A DNA stretch of 64,000 nucleotides from the NCBI GenBank assembly GCA_902826025.1, contig CADEDH010000002.1:115487-179486 (forward strand), given 5' to 3'. The stretch comes from an uncultured Actinomycetes bacterium. Its GTDB lineage: Bacteria; Actinomycetota; Acidimicrobiia; Acidimicrobiales; SZUA-35. Shown here one piece after another: positions 46,601 through 53,965 of this stretch. Each line of letters opens with the position of its first letter. The first letter of the stretch is position 1. Under the pieces are notes generated by a model. That model did not search any database, was not told where the DNA came from, and saw only the letters and a list, made by a program, of their open reading frames with translations. The position numbers and the translations under genes are program-made.

Positions 46601-47174
46601 GGTCCTGGATCTCGACGAACAGGTTGTCCTTGCCGAAGATGTCCTGGAGGCGGGCCGCCTTCTCCAGGGCCGCCCGCTCGTCGCCCTGGAGCAGCGACTG
46701 GAGCACGTGGCCGCCCAGGCAGCCGGTGGTGGCGATCACACCCTCGGCGTGGTCGGCCAGGACCTCCCAGTCCACCCGGGGCTTGTAGTAGTAGCCCTCC
46801 ATGTAGGCCCGGGAGGCGAGCTGGATCAGGTTCTTGTAGCCGGTGTTGTTCTCGGCCACCGCGATCAGGTGGTAGTAGAGCTTCTTGCCCCCGTCGGTGG
46901 AGCCGCCCGAGTCGTCCACCTTGCCCCGCCGGCTGGGTTTCTCGAACCGGGAGTCGTCGGCCTGGTAGAGCTCGATGCCAATGACGGGGTTGATCTCGTG
47001 TTTGCGGCAGGCCTTGTAGAAGTCCAGGACGCCGTACATGTTGCCGTGGTCGGTGATGCCCAGGGCCGGCATGCCGTCCGACGCCGCCTTGGCCACCAGG
47101 TCATCCAGCCGTGAGGCCCCATCGAGCATCGAGTACTCGGTGTGGACGTGGAGGTGGGTGAACGACGAGCCCAC
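43605..47174 (-). CDS. dnaE: DNA polymerase III alpha subunit DnaE1
   Basis: Replicative polymerase, about 1189 residues. The N-terminal PHP domain starts HLHVHTEYSMLDG with the HxH metal ligands and ITDHGNMYG, so a proofreading PHP exonuclease as in mycobacterial DnaE1 is possible. The palm has GPGRGSAAGC and the catalytic Asp pair in MPDIDMDFDSR. The C-terminal OB domain includes VVVGGVVTGMARKWTRKGD. GTG 47174 is 11 bases after AGGAG; GTG 47186 overlaps that site and is less likely. A short hairpin (43578-43591) lies after the stop. Three DnaA-box-like sites lie upstream. Confidence 0.97.
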   Translation of the reverse strand: MGSSFTHLHVHTEYSMLDGASRLDDLVAKAASDGMPALGITDHGNMYGVLDFYKACRKHEINPVIGIELYQADDSRFEKPSRRGKVDDSGGSTDGGKKLYYHLIAVAENNTGYKNLIQLASRAYMEGYYYKPRVDWEVLADHAEGVIATTGCLGGHVLQSLLQGDERAALEKAARLQDIFGKDNLFVEIQDHGIQAQRDTNPKLIEIARKIGAPLVVTNDSHYTERADHVSHDALLCVQTGSLMSDPDRFKFHGDEHYLKSAAEMRAAWSELPEACDNTLWIAERANVEIEFGKPQLPEFPIPDGFASNDEYLQYLTMEGAKQRWGAGLTDTITERLAFELDVIKNMGFSSYFLIVWDLIRHAKDVDIRVGPGRGSAAGCAVAYCLRITDLDPIRYDLLFERFLNPSRISMPDIDMDFDSRYRDEMIRYAAERYGRDHVAQIVTFSQIKARAAVRDAARVLGYPYAVGDKIAKAMPPLVMGRDTPLKFCFEQSDKYADGYKAAAELRAMVDTDVDAAKVVEVARGLEGLRRQDGIHAAAVVITRDPLTTYLPIQRKPEAGKPIEEAPVVTQYEMKGVESLGLLKMDFLGLRNLDVISDALALIEKVHGIGLDIDNVPLDDVPTFDLLREGRSIGVFQLESAPMRALMRSMAPTEFEDVAALVALYRPGPMAANMHNDYADRKNGRKESVPFHPDAAEILGSTYNLCIYQEELMQLAQKFAGYTLAQADNLRKAMGKKIRELIKAEREGFVNGCEAQGYGRALGEELFDTMEPFADYAFNKSHSYGYGFVSYQTAYLKANYPVEYLACLLTSVKTNLDKAGVYLNECRQLGIKVLVPDVNISDLDFSSIPDPEGGQLNAIAFGLSAVRNVGEGLVHLLLEERAANGPFASFMDFCERVDYQVLNKRTLESLIKAGAFDSLGHPRKGLLLAFEDIVDKTVSARREHDMGVMTLFGSLGGDSGGDAGEGGNGASFDDRPAIPNQEFDKSQRLAFEKEMLGLYVSDHPLMGLEAALERKTEATIADLEDCEDGQMVVVGGVVTGMARKWTRKGDLMAVFVLEDLTHSVETMLFPRSYTDYGHLLEDDRVVIVRGRVDRRDDQPKLMAQSIEVFDTERASASPPLRLDIRPNQLSDEVINRLKVVLVDHPGESPVVIHLGETKALRLSDAYCVDTSNGLIPELRVLLGADSVVL

Positions 47175-47225
47175 GGCGGATCGCACTCCTAGCTGTCCCG
47201 GGACGGTGCGCCCCGAGTTCGGGGC

Positions 47226-47259
47226 TTACCCACAGGGTTTGCCCACAGAATGTGGACAA
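47226..47259. promoter_or_regulatory. Cluster of three DnaA-box-like sites upstream of dnaE
   Basis: TTACCCACA (47226-47234) and TTGCCCACA (47239-47247) lie on the plus strand and TGTGGACAA (47251-47259) is the exact reverse of the actinobacterial consensus TTGTCCACA. The first two differ from TTATCCACA or TTGTCCACA at one base each. They lie 52-85 bases upstream of the dnaE GTG and in the only gap between dnaE and the gene before it. Confidence 0.6.
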
Positions 47260-47288
47260 ATCACATGGATGTCATTCCGAGCCTATCC

Positions 47289-47945
47289 TCAGGACAGCGG
47301 CGAGTGAAACCCCTCCAGGAACTCGGCCATGGCCCACCCCCAGGCGATGACGTACTCGCCGCTGGCCGGGTCGATACCGTCGAGGATGGCCGAGCCCGAC
47401 ACAGGCTTCAGGGCATCGTGATCGAACACCAGATGCTCACCATCTCCCCTGGCGATCATCGACCGGTCGTCGAACGCCAGCGCCCCGAACCGCTTGGACA
47501 GCCGCCGGCCCCAGGCCCGCTCCTCCCCGTTGGCCCGGGTCTCGGGCCAGGGCCGGACACCCTCGAGGCCGGTGAATGCCTCCAGCGGCCCGGGGGATGT
47601 GAGGCGGGAGGCCACGATCACGTCTTCATCGGGGAAGGCCATGAGCGCCTTGTGGTAGCTCTCGTACATGAGGGCCTTGAGCACCGCGCCCCGCTGGCGG
47701 GTGCGGGCGATGGAGGCGATGCCGATCACCATGGCCGGCGTGCCCCCGATCCGCTCCAGGGTGGTGAGCATGAACCCCTGGAGCCGGTCGCCGTCGACGG
47801 CCATGCTGGCCAACACCCACTCCTCGGCCTGTTTGGACAGCAGGCCGAGCCCCCAACCCGCCCCGGGCGCTGCCACATCGGCCATCTCGGCAAAATCACT
47901 GTCGCCCAGGGCTGAGCAATCCTTCGTCACAATTCCGACTGCCAC
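47289..47945 (-). CDS. Conserved-looking hypothetical protein
   Basis: 218 residues, no signal or membrane segment. FMLTTLERIGGTPAMVIGIA followed by RQRGAVLKALMYESYHKAL loosely resembles the central strand and pyrophosphate loop of GNAT acetyltransferases, but the match is weak and no function is assigned. GTG 47945 is the first start. Upstream of dnaE on the same strand with the DnaA-box cluster between. Confidence 0.7.
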   Translation of the reverse strand: MAVGIVTKDCSALGDSDFAEMADVAAPGAGWGLGLLSKQAEEWVLASMAVDGDRLQGFMLTTLERIGGTPAMVIGIASIARTRQRGAVLKALMYESYHKALMAFPDEDVIVASRLTSPGPLEAFTGLEGVRPWPETRANGEERAWGRRLSKRFGALAFDDRSMIARGDGEHLVFDHDALKPVSGSAILDGIDPASGEYVIAWGWAMAEFLEGFHSPLS

Positions 47946-48039
47946 GCTCGCGAATCCCCCTCGATGCGAAACTCCCAGCAGTGGATTTTCCCCTGGTCGG
48001 AGCGAGGGCGCAAACTGAGCGGAGCCAGTGCGACCACCA

Positions 48040-48055
48040 GGGGGCTCGCGCCCCC
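48040..48055 (-). terminator. Short GC hairpin after bpa
   Basis: GGGGGC at 48040-48045 pairs with GCCCCC at 48050-48055 over a TCGC loop, 18 bases beyond the bpa stop. No T-run follows, so termination is uncertain. The sequence around it resembles part of the 92-bp repeat at 10447. Confidence 0.35.
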
Positions 48056-48073
48056 GGCGGCCGCCTCCGGCGA

Positions 48074-48604
48074 CTACAGGTAGACGCCGCCCTGCTGGGG
48101 CGGACCGCCGGGTTGCGGCCCCTGAGGTAGGGCCCCCGACCGCTGCATCAGCTCCAGCTGCTGGCGGGCCGCCGTCTGTTGGGCGAACAGGGTGGCCTGG
48201 ATGCCGTGGAAGAGGCCCTCGAGCCAGCCGACGAGCTGGGCCTGGGCCACACGGAGCTCGGCCTCGGACGGGATGCCGGCGTCGGCGTCGAAGGGAATGG
48301 CCAGGCGGAGGAGCTCGGCCTCGAGATCGCTCGACAGGGCGCCGGCCAGCTCCTCGACCGAGGTCTCGTAGATCTCGCGCAGCCGATCCCGACCCCGCTC
48401 GTCGAGCTGGGTGCCCCGCACCTCCTCGAGGAGCTGCTTGATCATGGTGCCGATCCGCATCACCTTGGCCGGCTCCGACACCGTCATCGGTGATTCGTCC
48501 TCGCCGACGCCCTCGTCCCGGACCGGCAGGACCGCAGCCGGAGCCACGTCGGCCGGATCAAGGATCTCAGGGGTCTCGGGCGCCTGGTCACTCATGTCGT
48601 CCAT
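48074..48604 (-). CDS. bpa: Bacterial proteasome activator Bpa/PafE
   Basis: 176 residues. Dodecameric ring that docks on the 20S proteasome and stimulates ATP-independent protein degradation. AKVMRIGTMIKQLLEEVR, IPSEAELRVAQAQLVGWLEG and LFHGIQATLFAQQ match mycobacterial Bpa closely. The C-terminus GGVYL gives Val-Tyr-Leu, an HbYX-type gate-opening tail. The acidic N-terminal 40 residues look disordered. ATG 48604 or 48595 are both possible. Proteasome genes themselves are not in the window. Confidence 0.95.
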   Translation of the reverse strand: MDDMSDQAPETPEILDPADVAPAAVLPVRDEGVGEDESPMTVSEPAKVMRIGTMIKQLLEEVRGTQLDERGRDRLREIYETSVEELAGALSSDLEAELLRLAIPFDADAGIPSEAELRVAQAQLVGWLEGLFHGIQATLFAQQTAARQQLELMQRSGALPQGPQPGGPPQQGGVYL

Positions 48605-48727
48605 CTCACTTCGTCGGCCTGTCGGATCACTGCTCACGCTACAACCGGCCACCGCCTCGCGGCGCTCGCCGCCGGTCGGGGACGCGAAATCCACGTCTAC
48701 CCGGCTGATACCCGGCTGAGCCCAGGC

Positions 48728-49864
48728 TCAGACGGTGGCCGACAGGCAGGGCACCAGCATCTCGGCCGCAGTCAGCGAGCCATGACGGCCGATCAGCTCG
48801 AAGGGCCCGGTGTCGGCCGGGTCCTCGAAGCCGGTATCAGCGAAGGGCACGAGCGCCACGTCGCCCAAGCGGGACCGGACGTCGGACCCCATCCGTGGGC
48901 CCAGCCAGCCCTCGTCCACCACCTCGTCCACCGTGAGTACCCAGGCCACGTCGGCGTGGCAGCTCCGGGCCGCTGCGGCCAGGTCTGCCGCCCGGCCCGG
49001 GCGGGCATGGAGCCAACGGAATCGGGCCTCGCCCGACAGGCGGGCCACGTGGCGCATCACGTCGGCCGCCACCGGCAGCAGGCCGCGACCGCAGTCGACC
49101 TGACCATGGTCGGCCGTGACCAACACAGTGGTGCCGGTGGGCACGGCAGCCAGCACATCAGCCACCAGCCGGTCGACGTAGGCCAGTTCGGCGTCGTAGG
49201 CCGGGCCCAGGCCGTACTCGTGAGCCACCTTGTCCACCCCGTCGTAGTAGGCGTACAGCGTCCGCTCGCCGTCGCGCAGGAGCCGGCCCAGGTGGTGGAC
49301 CATCACCGCCGTGGTGCGGTAGCCGACGATCGGGCTGCCCCGGAGGTGGGCCTCACTGAAACCGGAGCGCCGGAACTCCTCCTTGGTGACGAGGGGCACG
49401 GCGTGGCCCATGAAGGGCGGGTACGGCTGGAGCAGGTCGGGCGGGATGGTGGCCCGGGCGTCGGGCTGGAGCTCGGTGCCCCAGCGCAGGCAGTTGAGTA
49501 CCTGGTCGTCCACGAGCATCCGGTAACCCACGATGCCGTGCTCGGCCGGAGTGAGGCCGGTGGTGATCGAGGTGAGGGCGGTGGCGGTGGTGGACGGCGC
49601 CACCGTGGTGATCGGGCCGCCGGCCATGGCCGACAACGTGGGGGCCACGGCCGAACGCTCGGCCAGTTGCTCCCAACCGACCCCGTCGAGAACCAGAAGC
49701 AGGTGGGAACCGGAGCGCGGTACCGGGGCCGGCAGATTCACCGTGCCGTGGCCCAGCAGGGTGGGTACGAGATCGGTGATGCATCCCCGGCCGAACGCCG
49801 GGCGTACGGGCACGGGAGACGCAGTGGGGTCGTGCTGCTGCTTGGTTGGCTGTTCCACCTGCAT
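48728..49864 (-). CDS. Alkaline phosphatase superfamily protein, type I phosphodiesterase/nucleotide pyrophosphatase-like
   Basis: 378 residues. Metal-site motifs in order: LLLVLDGVGWEQL, nucleophile Thr in VAPSTTATALTSITTGLTP, YYDGVDKVAHEYG, VTADHGQVDCG and ELIGRHGSLTAAE. These fit the PF01663 family, found in many actinobacteria as a predicted AP-superfamily hydrolase. No signal peptide, so cytoplasmic. Substrate unknown: nucleotides, phospholipids or phosphodiesters. Confidence 0.87.
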   Translation of the reverse strand: MQVEQPTKQQHDPTASPVPVRPAFGRGCITDLVPTLLGHGTVNLPAPVPRSGSHLLLVLDGVGWEQLAERSAVAPTLSAMAGGPITTVAPSTTATALTSITTGLTPAEHGIVGYRMLVDDQVLNCLRWGTELQPDARATIPPDLLQPYPPFMGHAVPLVTKEEFRRSGFSEAHLRGSPIVGYRTTAVMVHHLGRLLRDGERTLYAYYDGVDKVAHEYGLGPAYDAELAYVDRLVADVLAAVPTGTTVLVTADHGQVDCGRGLLPVAADVMRHVARLSGEARFRWLHARPGRAADLAAAARSCHADVAWVLTVDEVVDEGWLGPRMGSDVRSRLGDVALVPFADTGFEDPADTGPFELIGRHGSLTAAEMLVPCLSATV

Positions 49865-50030
49865 CCCTGCACTCGAACTGCGACCGGGCCGCCGAAGGCG
49901 GGGGGCGGTCGGACCGGCCCCGCTCGGCGGACCATCAAAGCATAGGCCCCTGCGGGCGCTAGCCTGCTTGCATGGCCACGTCGACCGGGCAGCTCATGAT
50001 CGGGCGGTGTGCTAGCGGGGTGAGCGGCCG

Positions 50031-50474
50031 GTGAAGGTCTCCACCCGGGGTGACTACGCCAGCCGAGCGCTGCTGTCGCTCGCCCTTCACGCCGACACCG
50101 ACGGCCCCACCACCGTCCGGGACATCGCCGATCGCACCGGTCTGCCGCAGCCCTACCTGGAGCAGATCCTCCTGGCGTTGAAAGGGGCGGGGCTGGTCCG
50201 CTCGAAGCGGGGCGTGGGTGGCGGCTACATCCTGGCCCGCCCACCCGACCAGATCACCCTGGCCGAGATCATCCGGGCGGTGGACGGCCCGATCGCACTG
50301 GGCGATTTCGGCCAGCCTCACACCGATGGAGCGTGCGACCACGAGGGCCAGTGTGTGCTGTTGTCGATCTGGCACACCGTGGGAGCCCAGATTCGCAAGC
50401 AGTTGGAGGAGTGGACACTGGCCGACGTCACCGGCATGGCCCGGGGCGACCAGCCCTGGCCCGAGCCCGCCTAG
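50031..50474 (+). CDS. Rrf2 family transcriptional regulator
   Basis: 147 residues. Winged-helix N-terminus VKVSTRGDYASRALLSLA, recognition region RTGLPQPYLEQILLALKGAG and wing SKRGVGGGYILARPPDQITL. The cluster region has only two Cys (CDHEGQC); the third iron-sulfur Cys of IscR/NsrR is Trp here. GTG 50031 follows GGGGTGAG. The nitroreductase begins 9 bases after its stop, so both are probably co-transcribed and the pair may respond to redox or nitrosative stress. Confidence 0.93.
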   Translation: MKVSTRGDYASRALLSLALHADTDGPTTVRDIADRTGLPQPYLEQILLALKGAGLVRSKRGVGGGYILARPPDQITLAEIIRAVDGPIALGDFGQPHTDGACDHEGQCVLLSIWHTVGAQIRKQLEEWTLADVTGMARGDQPWPEPA

Positions 50475-50482
50475 GGATCCGG

Positions 50483-51097
50483 GTGGAGCTGCGCTCGGCG
50501 CTGGCCCGGCGCCGGATGGTGCGGTCGTTCAGCCCCGCTCCCCTGCCGGCGGCCGAGATCGACGATCTTCTCCACTGGGCCCGCCGCGGCCCGTCGGCCG
50601 GAAACACCCAGGCCACCGGCTTCGTGGTGCTGGACCACCCGGCGGCCACCGCCGCCTACTGGGATCTGACCCTTCCGGCCGAGCGTCGGGCCACGTTCCG
50701 CTGGCACGGCCTACTCCTGGCTCCGGTGCTGGTGCTCGTCACCACCCGGCCCGACAGCTACGTGACCCGCTACGCCGAGGCCGACAAGGCGGCCACCGGC
50801 CGGGGGGAGTCGACCGATCGCTGGCCGGTGCCCTACTGGTTCGTCGACGCCGGCGCTGTGGTGCAGAACCTTCTGCTGCTGACGGTGGAACGGGGCCTGG
50901 GGGCCTGCCTGTTCGGCCCGTTCGACCACGAGCCGGCCCTGGCCGTGGCCTTCGGGCTGGCCGAGGGCGAGCGCATCGTGGCCACGGTGGCCCTGGGCCA
51001 CCCCGAAGTCGACGAGCCCGGCCGCTCGGCTCACCGGGCGCGGCCCCCGATCAGCGACCTGGTGCGCCGACCCCCGATCCCGCCCGCCCCGGCCTGA
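50483..51097 (+). CDS. Nitroreductase family FMN protein
   Basis: 204 residues. VELRSALARRRMVRSFSPAPL at the N-terminus with the FMN-binding Arg-Arg/Ser, then ARRGPSAGNTQATGFVVL and ERGLGACLFGPFD as the flavin phosphate region. Such enzymes reduce nitro groups, quinones or flavins with NAD(P)H; the natural substrate is not known. Start GTG 50483. Probably under the control of the upstream Rrf2 regulator. Confidence 0.85.
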   Translation: MELRSALARRRMVRSFSPAPLPAAEIDDLLHWARRGPSAGNTQATGFVVLDHPAATAAYWDLTLPAERRATFRWHGLLLAPVLVLVTTRPDSYVTRYAEADKAATGRGESTDRWPVPYWFVDAGAVVQNLLLLTVERGLGACLFGPFDHEPALAVAFGLAEGERIVATVALGHPEVDEPGRSAHRARPPISDLVRRPPIPPAPA

Positions 51098-51125
51098 CCG
51101 TCGGCCCGCCAGCCCGCCCACCCAT

Positions 51126-51176
51126 CGAACCTTGTCACCTTGTGCCGCCAGAGGCGGCAGAAGGTGACAAGGTTCG
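51126..51176. repeat. 51-bp palindrome between convergent genes
   Basis: A 16-bp perfect outer arm (51126-51141 with 51161-51176), one G-G mismatch, a 7-bp inner arm (51143-51149 with 51153-51159) and a 3-base loop. It sits between nitroreductase (stop 51097) and the pseudouridine synthase (stop 51250). No T-run on either side. It may end transcription in both directions or be a dispersed palindromic element. Confidence 0.8.
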
Positions 51177-51249
51177 GGCGGGTGCGTGGCGGCCACAACC
51201 GGCGAGGCGTGCCTGGACGAGCGGGAGCGGGGGTCGGCGCCGGCCGGGG

Positions 51250-52233
51250 TCAGGCTGGGTCGGGGGTGAGGGCGGCGATGTCGGCCGGGGTGAGGCCGAG
51301 GCCGGCGAGGACGGCGGCCAGGTCGGATGGGAGCGGGCTGGCGAAGCGGAGCCGCTGGCCCGATACCGGATGGTCGAAGCCGAGCAGCCCGGCGTGGAGG
51401 AACGGCCGCCCCGGCCCGGGTTCGAGCGCCGGCCGGCGGTGCTGGCCCCGGTAGGTCTCGTCGCCCACCACCGGGTGCCCGATCGCTTCCAGATGGGCCC
51501 GGATCTGGTGGGTGCGGCCCGTCTCCAACCGGCACCGCACCAGGCTGAGCGGGGGCCGACCGGGGGCGACGCCGAACCGGTGCACCACCTCGTAGCCGGT
51601 GCGGGCCGGCCGGCCCGACGTCACCACGGCCCGGCGCAGGGCGTTGGACTGGGACCGCCCCAGTGGGGCGTCGATGACCCCCCGCTCCGACTCGATCTCA
51701 CCCAGCACCAGGGCCAGGTACTCCCGGTCCACCGTGTGAGCCTGCAGCTGGGCCGACAGGGACTCCCGGGCCTCCACCGTGCGGGCCACCATGAGCAGGC
51801 CGGTCGTGCCCTTGTCGAGCCGATGGACGATCCCGGGACGGTCGTCGGGTCCCACCGCCTCCAGCTCGGGGAAGTGGGCCAACAGGCCATTGACCAGCGT
51901 GCCGTGCTGCACGCCCGAACCCGGATGGACCACCATCCCGGCCGGCTTGTCCACCACCAGCACCGCCTCGTCGGCGTGGACCAGGGGCACCGCCACCTCG
52001 GGCTCCGCCACCAGGGTCCTGTCGACCTCGGTCACGTGCACGATCAGGCGGGAGCCGGCCGTCACCTTCTGGGCCGGCCGCTCGGCCGGTTCCCCGTCGA
52101 GCAGGACCTGGCCGGTGGCCAGGAGCTCCGCCGCCACACTCCGGCTCACCTCGGCCACGAGGGACACCACCCGATCGACACGCTGGCCGTCGAGGGCGTC
52201 GGGCAACTCCACATCGACCGTCCGCTCGCCCAT
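51250..52233 (-). CDS. RluA/RluD-type 23S rRNA pseudouridine synthase
   Basis: 327 residues. N-terminal S4 domain QRVDRVVSLVAEVSRSVAA, then the catalytic core with HRLDKGTTGLLMVA (catalytic Asp), DKPAGMVVHPG and ETGRTHQIRAHL. Length and domain order fit the RluD/Rv1540-type branch; RluD itself is likely but not proven. ATG 52233 is two bases after the lspA stop, a common actinobacterial pairing. Confidence 0.94.
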   Translation of the reverse strand: MGERTVDVELPDALDGQRVDRVVSLVAEVSRSVAAELLATGQVLLDGEPAERPAQKVTAGSRLIVHVTEVDRTLVAEPEVAVPLVHADEAVLVVDKPAGMVVHPGSGVQHGTLVNGLLAHFPELEAVGPDDRPGIVHRLDKGTTGLLMVARTVEARESLSAQLQAHTVDREYLALVLGEIESERGVIDAPLGRSQSNALRRAVVTSGRPARTGYEVVHRFGVAPGRPPLSLVRCRLETGRTHQIRAHLEAIGHPVVGDETYRGQHRRPALEPGPGRPFLHAGLLGFDHPVSGQRLRFASPLPSDLAAVLAGLGLTPADIAALTPDPA

Positions 52234-52235
52234 CG

Positions 52236-52847
52236 TCAGCTCCGCCCGAGGGAGCCCTCGGCCGATTCGGCCGCCTGGTCTCCCTCCTCGCTTGTCTCGG
52301 TGGCCGTGCCGGCACCACCGACAGTGCCGGCACCGCCGACAGCGGCCTCGGCCCCCATCGAGCGGAGCAGGAAGGCGATCACCCCGCACACCACGGCGGC
52401 ATCGGCCACGTTGAACACCGGCCACCACTGGAGATCGACGAAGTCGACGACCGACCCCGACAGGAAGCCCGACTCGGCCCGCACCACCCGGTCGATCAGA
52501 TTGCCGACCGCGCCCCCGGTGATCAGGCCGAAGAGCACGACGCGGACCCGGTCGGTTGAGGTGGCGGCCAGGCGGAGCAGGACCACTGACATCACGGCCG
52601 CCACCACGCCGAACAGGGGTCCGAGCCCGAGTCCCTTGGAGAAGGCGGCGCCTGGGTTGTAGATCAGGTGGAGCCGAAGGCTACCGATGAGGTCGATGCA
52701 TTCCCGGCCGCCGGGGCGACAGGGCCCGGCCTCCAGGCGGCTCTCGGCCCAGATCTTGGTGGCCCGGTCGAGCCCGATGGTCACGAGCGCCACCGCCAAG
52801 GCCAGGGGTAGTCCCCTGACCCGGGCGGTGATGGGCTCTCCGGTCAC
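52236..52847 (-). CDS. lspA: Signal peptidase II (lipoprotein signal peptidase)
   Basis: 203 residues with four membrane helices. Catalytic Asp residues lie in GGAVGNLIDRVV and FNVADAAVVCG, and LIYNPGAAFS is the family motif. A 35-residue low-complexity C-terminal tail (AAVGGAGTVGGAGTATE) is extra. Cleaves lipoproteins such as the lipobox proteins seen elsewhere in this window. Confidence 0.95.
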   Translation of the reverse strand: MTGEPITARVRGLPLALAVALVTIGLDRATKIWAESRLEAGPCRPGGRECIDLIGSLRLHLIYNPGAAFSKGLGLGPLFGVVAAVMSVVLLRLAATSTDRVRVVLFGLITGGAVGNLIDRVVRAESGFLSGSVVDFVDLQWWPVFNVADAAVVCGVIAFLLRSMGAEAAVGGAGTVGGAGTATETSEEGDQAAESAEGSLGRS

Positions 52848-52872
52848 AGGCGGCTCACCGGAGCCTGACCGG

Positions 52873-53742
52873 TCAGAACATCGACGTCTTGTGCTGGACG
52901 CACACCGACGCCTCGGGAATGGCCTCGAGCCGCTCCATGGGGATGACGTCGTCGCCGGCCAGACACAACCCGTAGGTCCTGTTGTCGAGCCGGGCCAGGG
53001 CGGCGTCGATGTCGGCTACCGCCTGACGGGCCGCCGCCGACAGCGCCAGGTCACGGTCGCGTTCCACCGCGATCGTGTCGCCTTCGCCCGACTCTTCGTC
53101 GAATTGCACGTCGCCCGGCTCACGGTCGGCCATCAGGGCCGCCGCCTCGGCCGCCAGTCGGTCGGCGCTGCTGGTGTACTTCGCCCGCTCGGCCAGCAGG
53201 GACTCCCGCTGGCCATCCAGCCAGGCCTGGTCGAACAGGTAGGTGGCCTCGGCCGGGATCTCCCGGCTGGCCGGATCGGTTGGGGTGGGCATGTTGAACG
53301 TCTTACGGGGTCGGGGGCTGGCCGACTTGGCCGCCGGCGCCGCCTTGACGGCCGTCTTGGCCGCTGGGGTGGTCTTACCGGCCGGAGCCGAGGCCTTCTG
53401 CGCCGCCTTGGATGTCTCGGCACCGCTCTTCGCCACTGTTTTCTTCGCCACGATCTTTTTCGCCACTGCTTTCTTAGCCGGGATGTTCTCGCTCATCGCC
53501 TCGGTTGAGGTTGTACCGGCGGTGCTCGTTCGCCCCGCCGATTTCTTGCCCGCCGCCGCTTTGTTACCCGCGCTGGTAGTTGCAGCCTGGTCGGATGCAG
53601 CCGCTGCCGCGCCGACCGTCGCCTTCGCTTTCGCCCCGCCGCTACCGGAGGCGCTCTTCTTCGCCCCACCGGTGGGCCCACTCGTGGACCCACCCGCAGG
53701 CCCCGCCGTCGATGTGCCCGATGCCTTCTTGCTTGCTGCCAC
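52873..53742 (-). CDS. DksA/TraR-like zinc-finger protein with long Lys/Ala-rich N-terminus
   Basis: 289 residues. The last 115 residues are DksA/TraR-like: coiled coil (AWLDGQRESLLAERAKYTSS) and DIDAALARLDNRTYGLCLAG, then RLEAIPEASVCVQHK. Only one Cys remains of each expected CxxC pair, so zinc binding is doubtful. The first 150 residues are Ala/Lys/Ser/Gly-rich with histone-H1-like AKKAVAKKIVAKKTVAKSG repeats. Start GTG 53742. Divergent from ileS. May bind RNA polymerase or DNA. Confidence 0.85.
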   Translation of the reverse strand: MAASKKASGTSTAGPAGGSTSGPTGGAKKSASGSGGAKAKATVGAAAAASDQAATTSAGNKAAAGKKSAGRTSTAGTTSTEAMSENIPAKKAVAKKIVAKKTVAKSGAETSKAAQKASAPAGKTTPAAKTAVKAAPAAKSASPRPRKTFNMPTPTDPASREIPAEATYLFDQAWLDGQRESLLAERAKYTSSADRLAAEAAALMADREPGDVQFDEESGEGDTIAVERDRDLALSAAARQAVADIDAALARLDNRTYGLCLAGDDVIPMERLEAIPEASVCVQHKTSMF

Positions 53743-53965
53743 AGTCGGTCTCGCAGTCGGTCGTGGAGTGCTGTCGGTTTGCTTCGGTTCTCGACGGCGG
53801 TAGGAGCCGCAACGTCAGGGGGGGTGATGCGAAGGTCGGGGCAGTGTAGAGGATCGCGCCGTGTTTCCACCAGCGGGGGCAGCTGCACGGTCGCCCCCCA
53901 GAGCCCGGCCGGCGGCGGGTAAAGCCGGCTCCGGGCCAGTGGGGCGCCGGTATCGTGGATTCCCT
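53743..53965. other. Divergent leader region between dksA-like gene and ileS
   Basis: 223 bases. A hairpin of GCCCGG-CCGGC with GCCGG-CT-CCGGGC lies just upstream of ileS (about 53907-53940). The T-box core AGGGTGGNACCGCG, common before actinobacterial ileS, was not found. A possible -10 TATCGT lies 9 bases before the ileS ATG. Confidence 0.4.

Noticed and set aside
43743-47114. A 1123-codon open frame on the plus strand
   Set aside because: It is the antisense shadow of dnaE, His/Val/Gly-rich with no known domain; high GC keeps many antisense frames open.
49230-49260. DnaA-box-like TTGTCCACC
   Set aside because: A single one-mismatch site inside a coding sequence is expected by chance in GC-rich DNA.
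53743-53965. T-box riboswitch before ileS
   Set aside because: The conserved AGGGTGGNACCGCG core and a specifier loop were not found.
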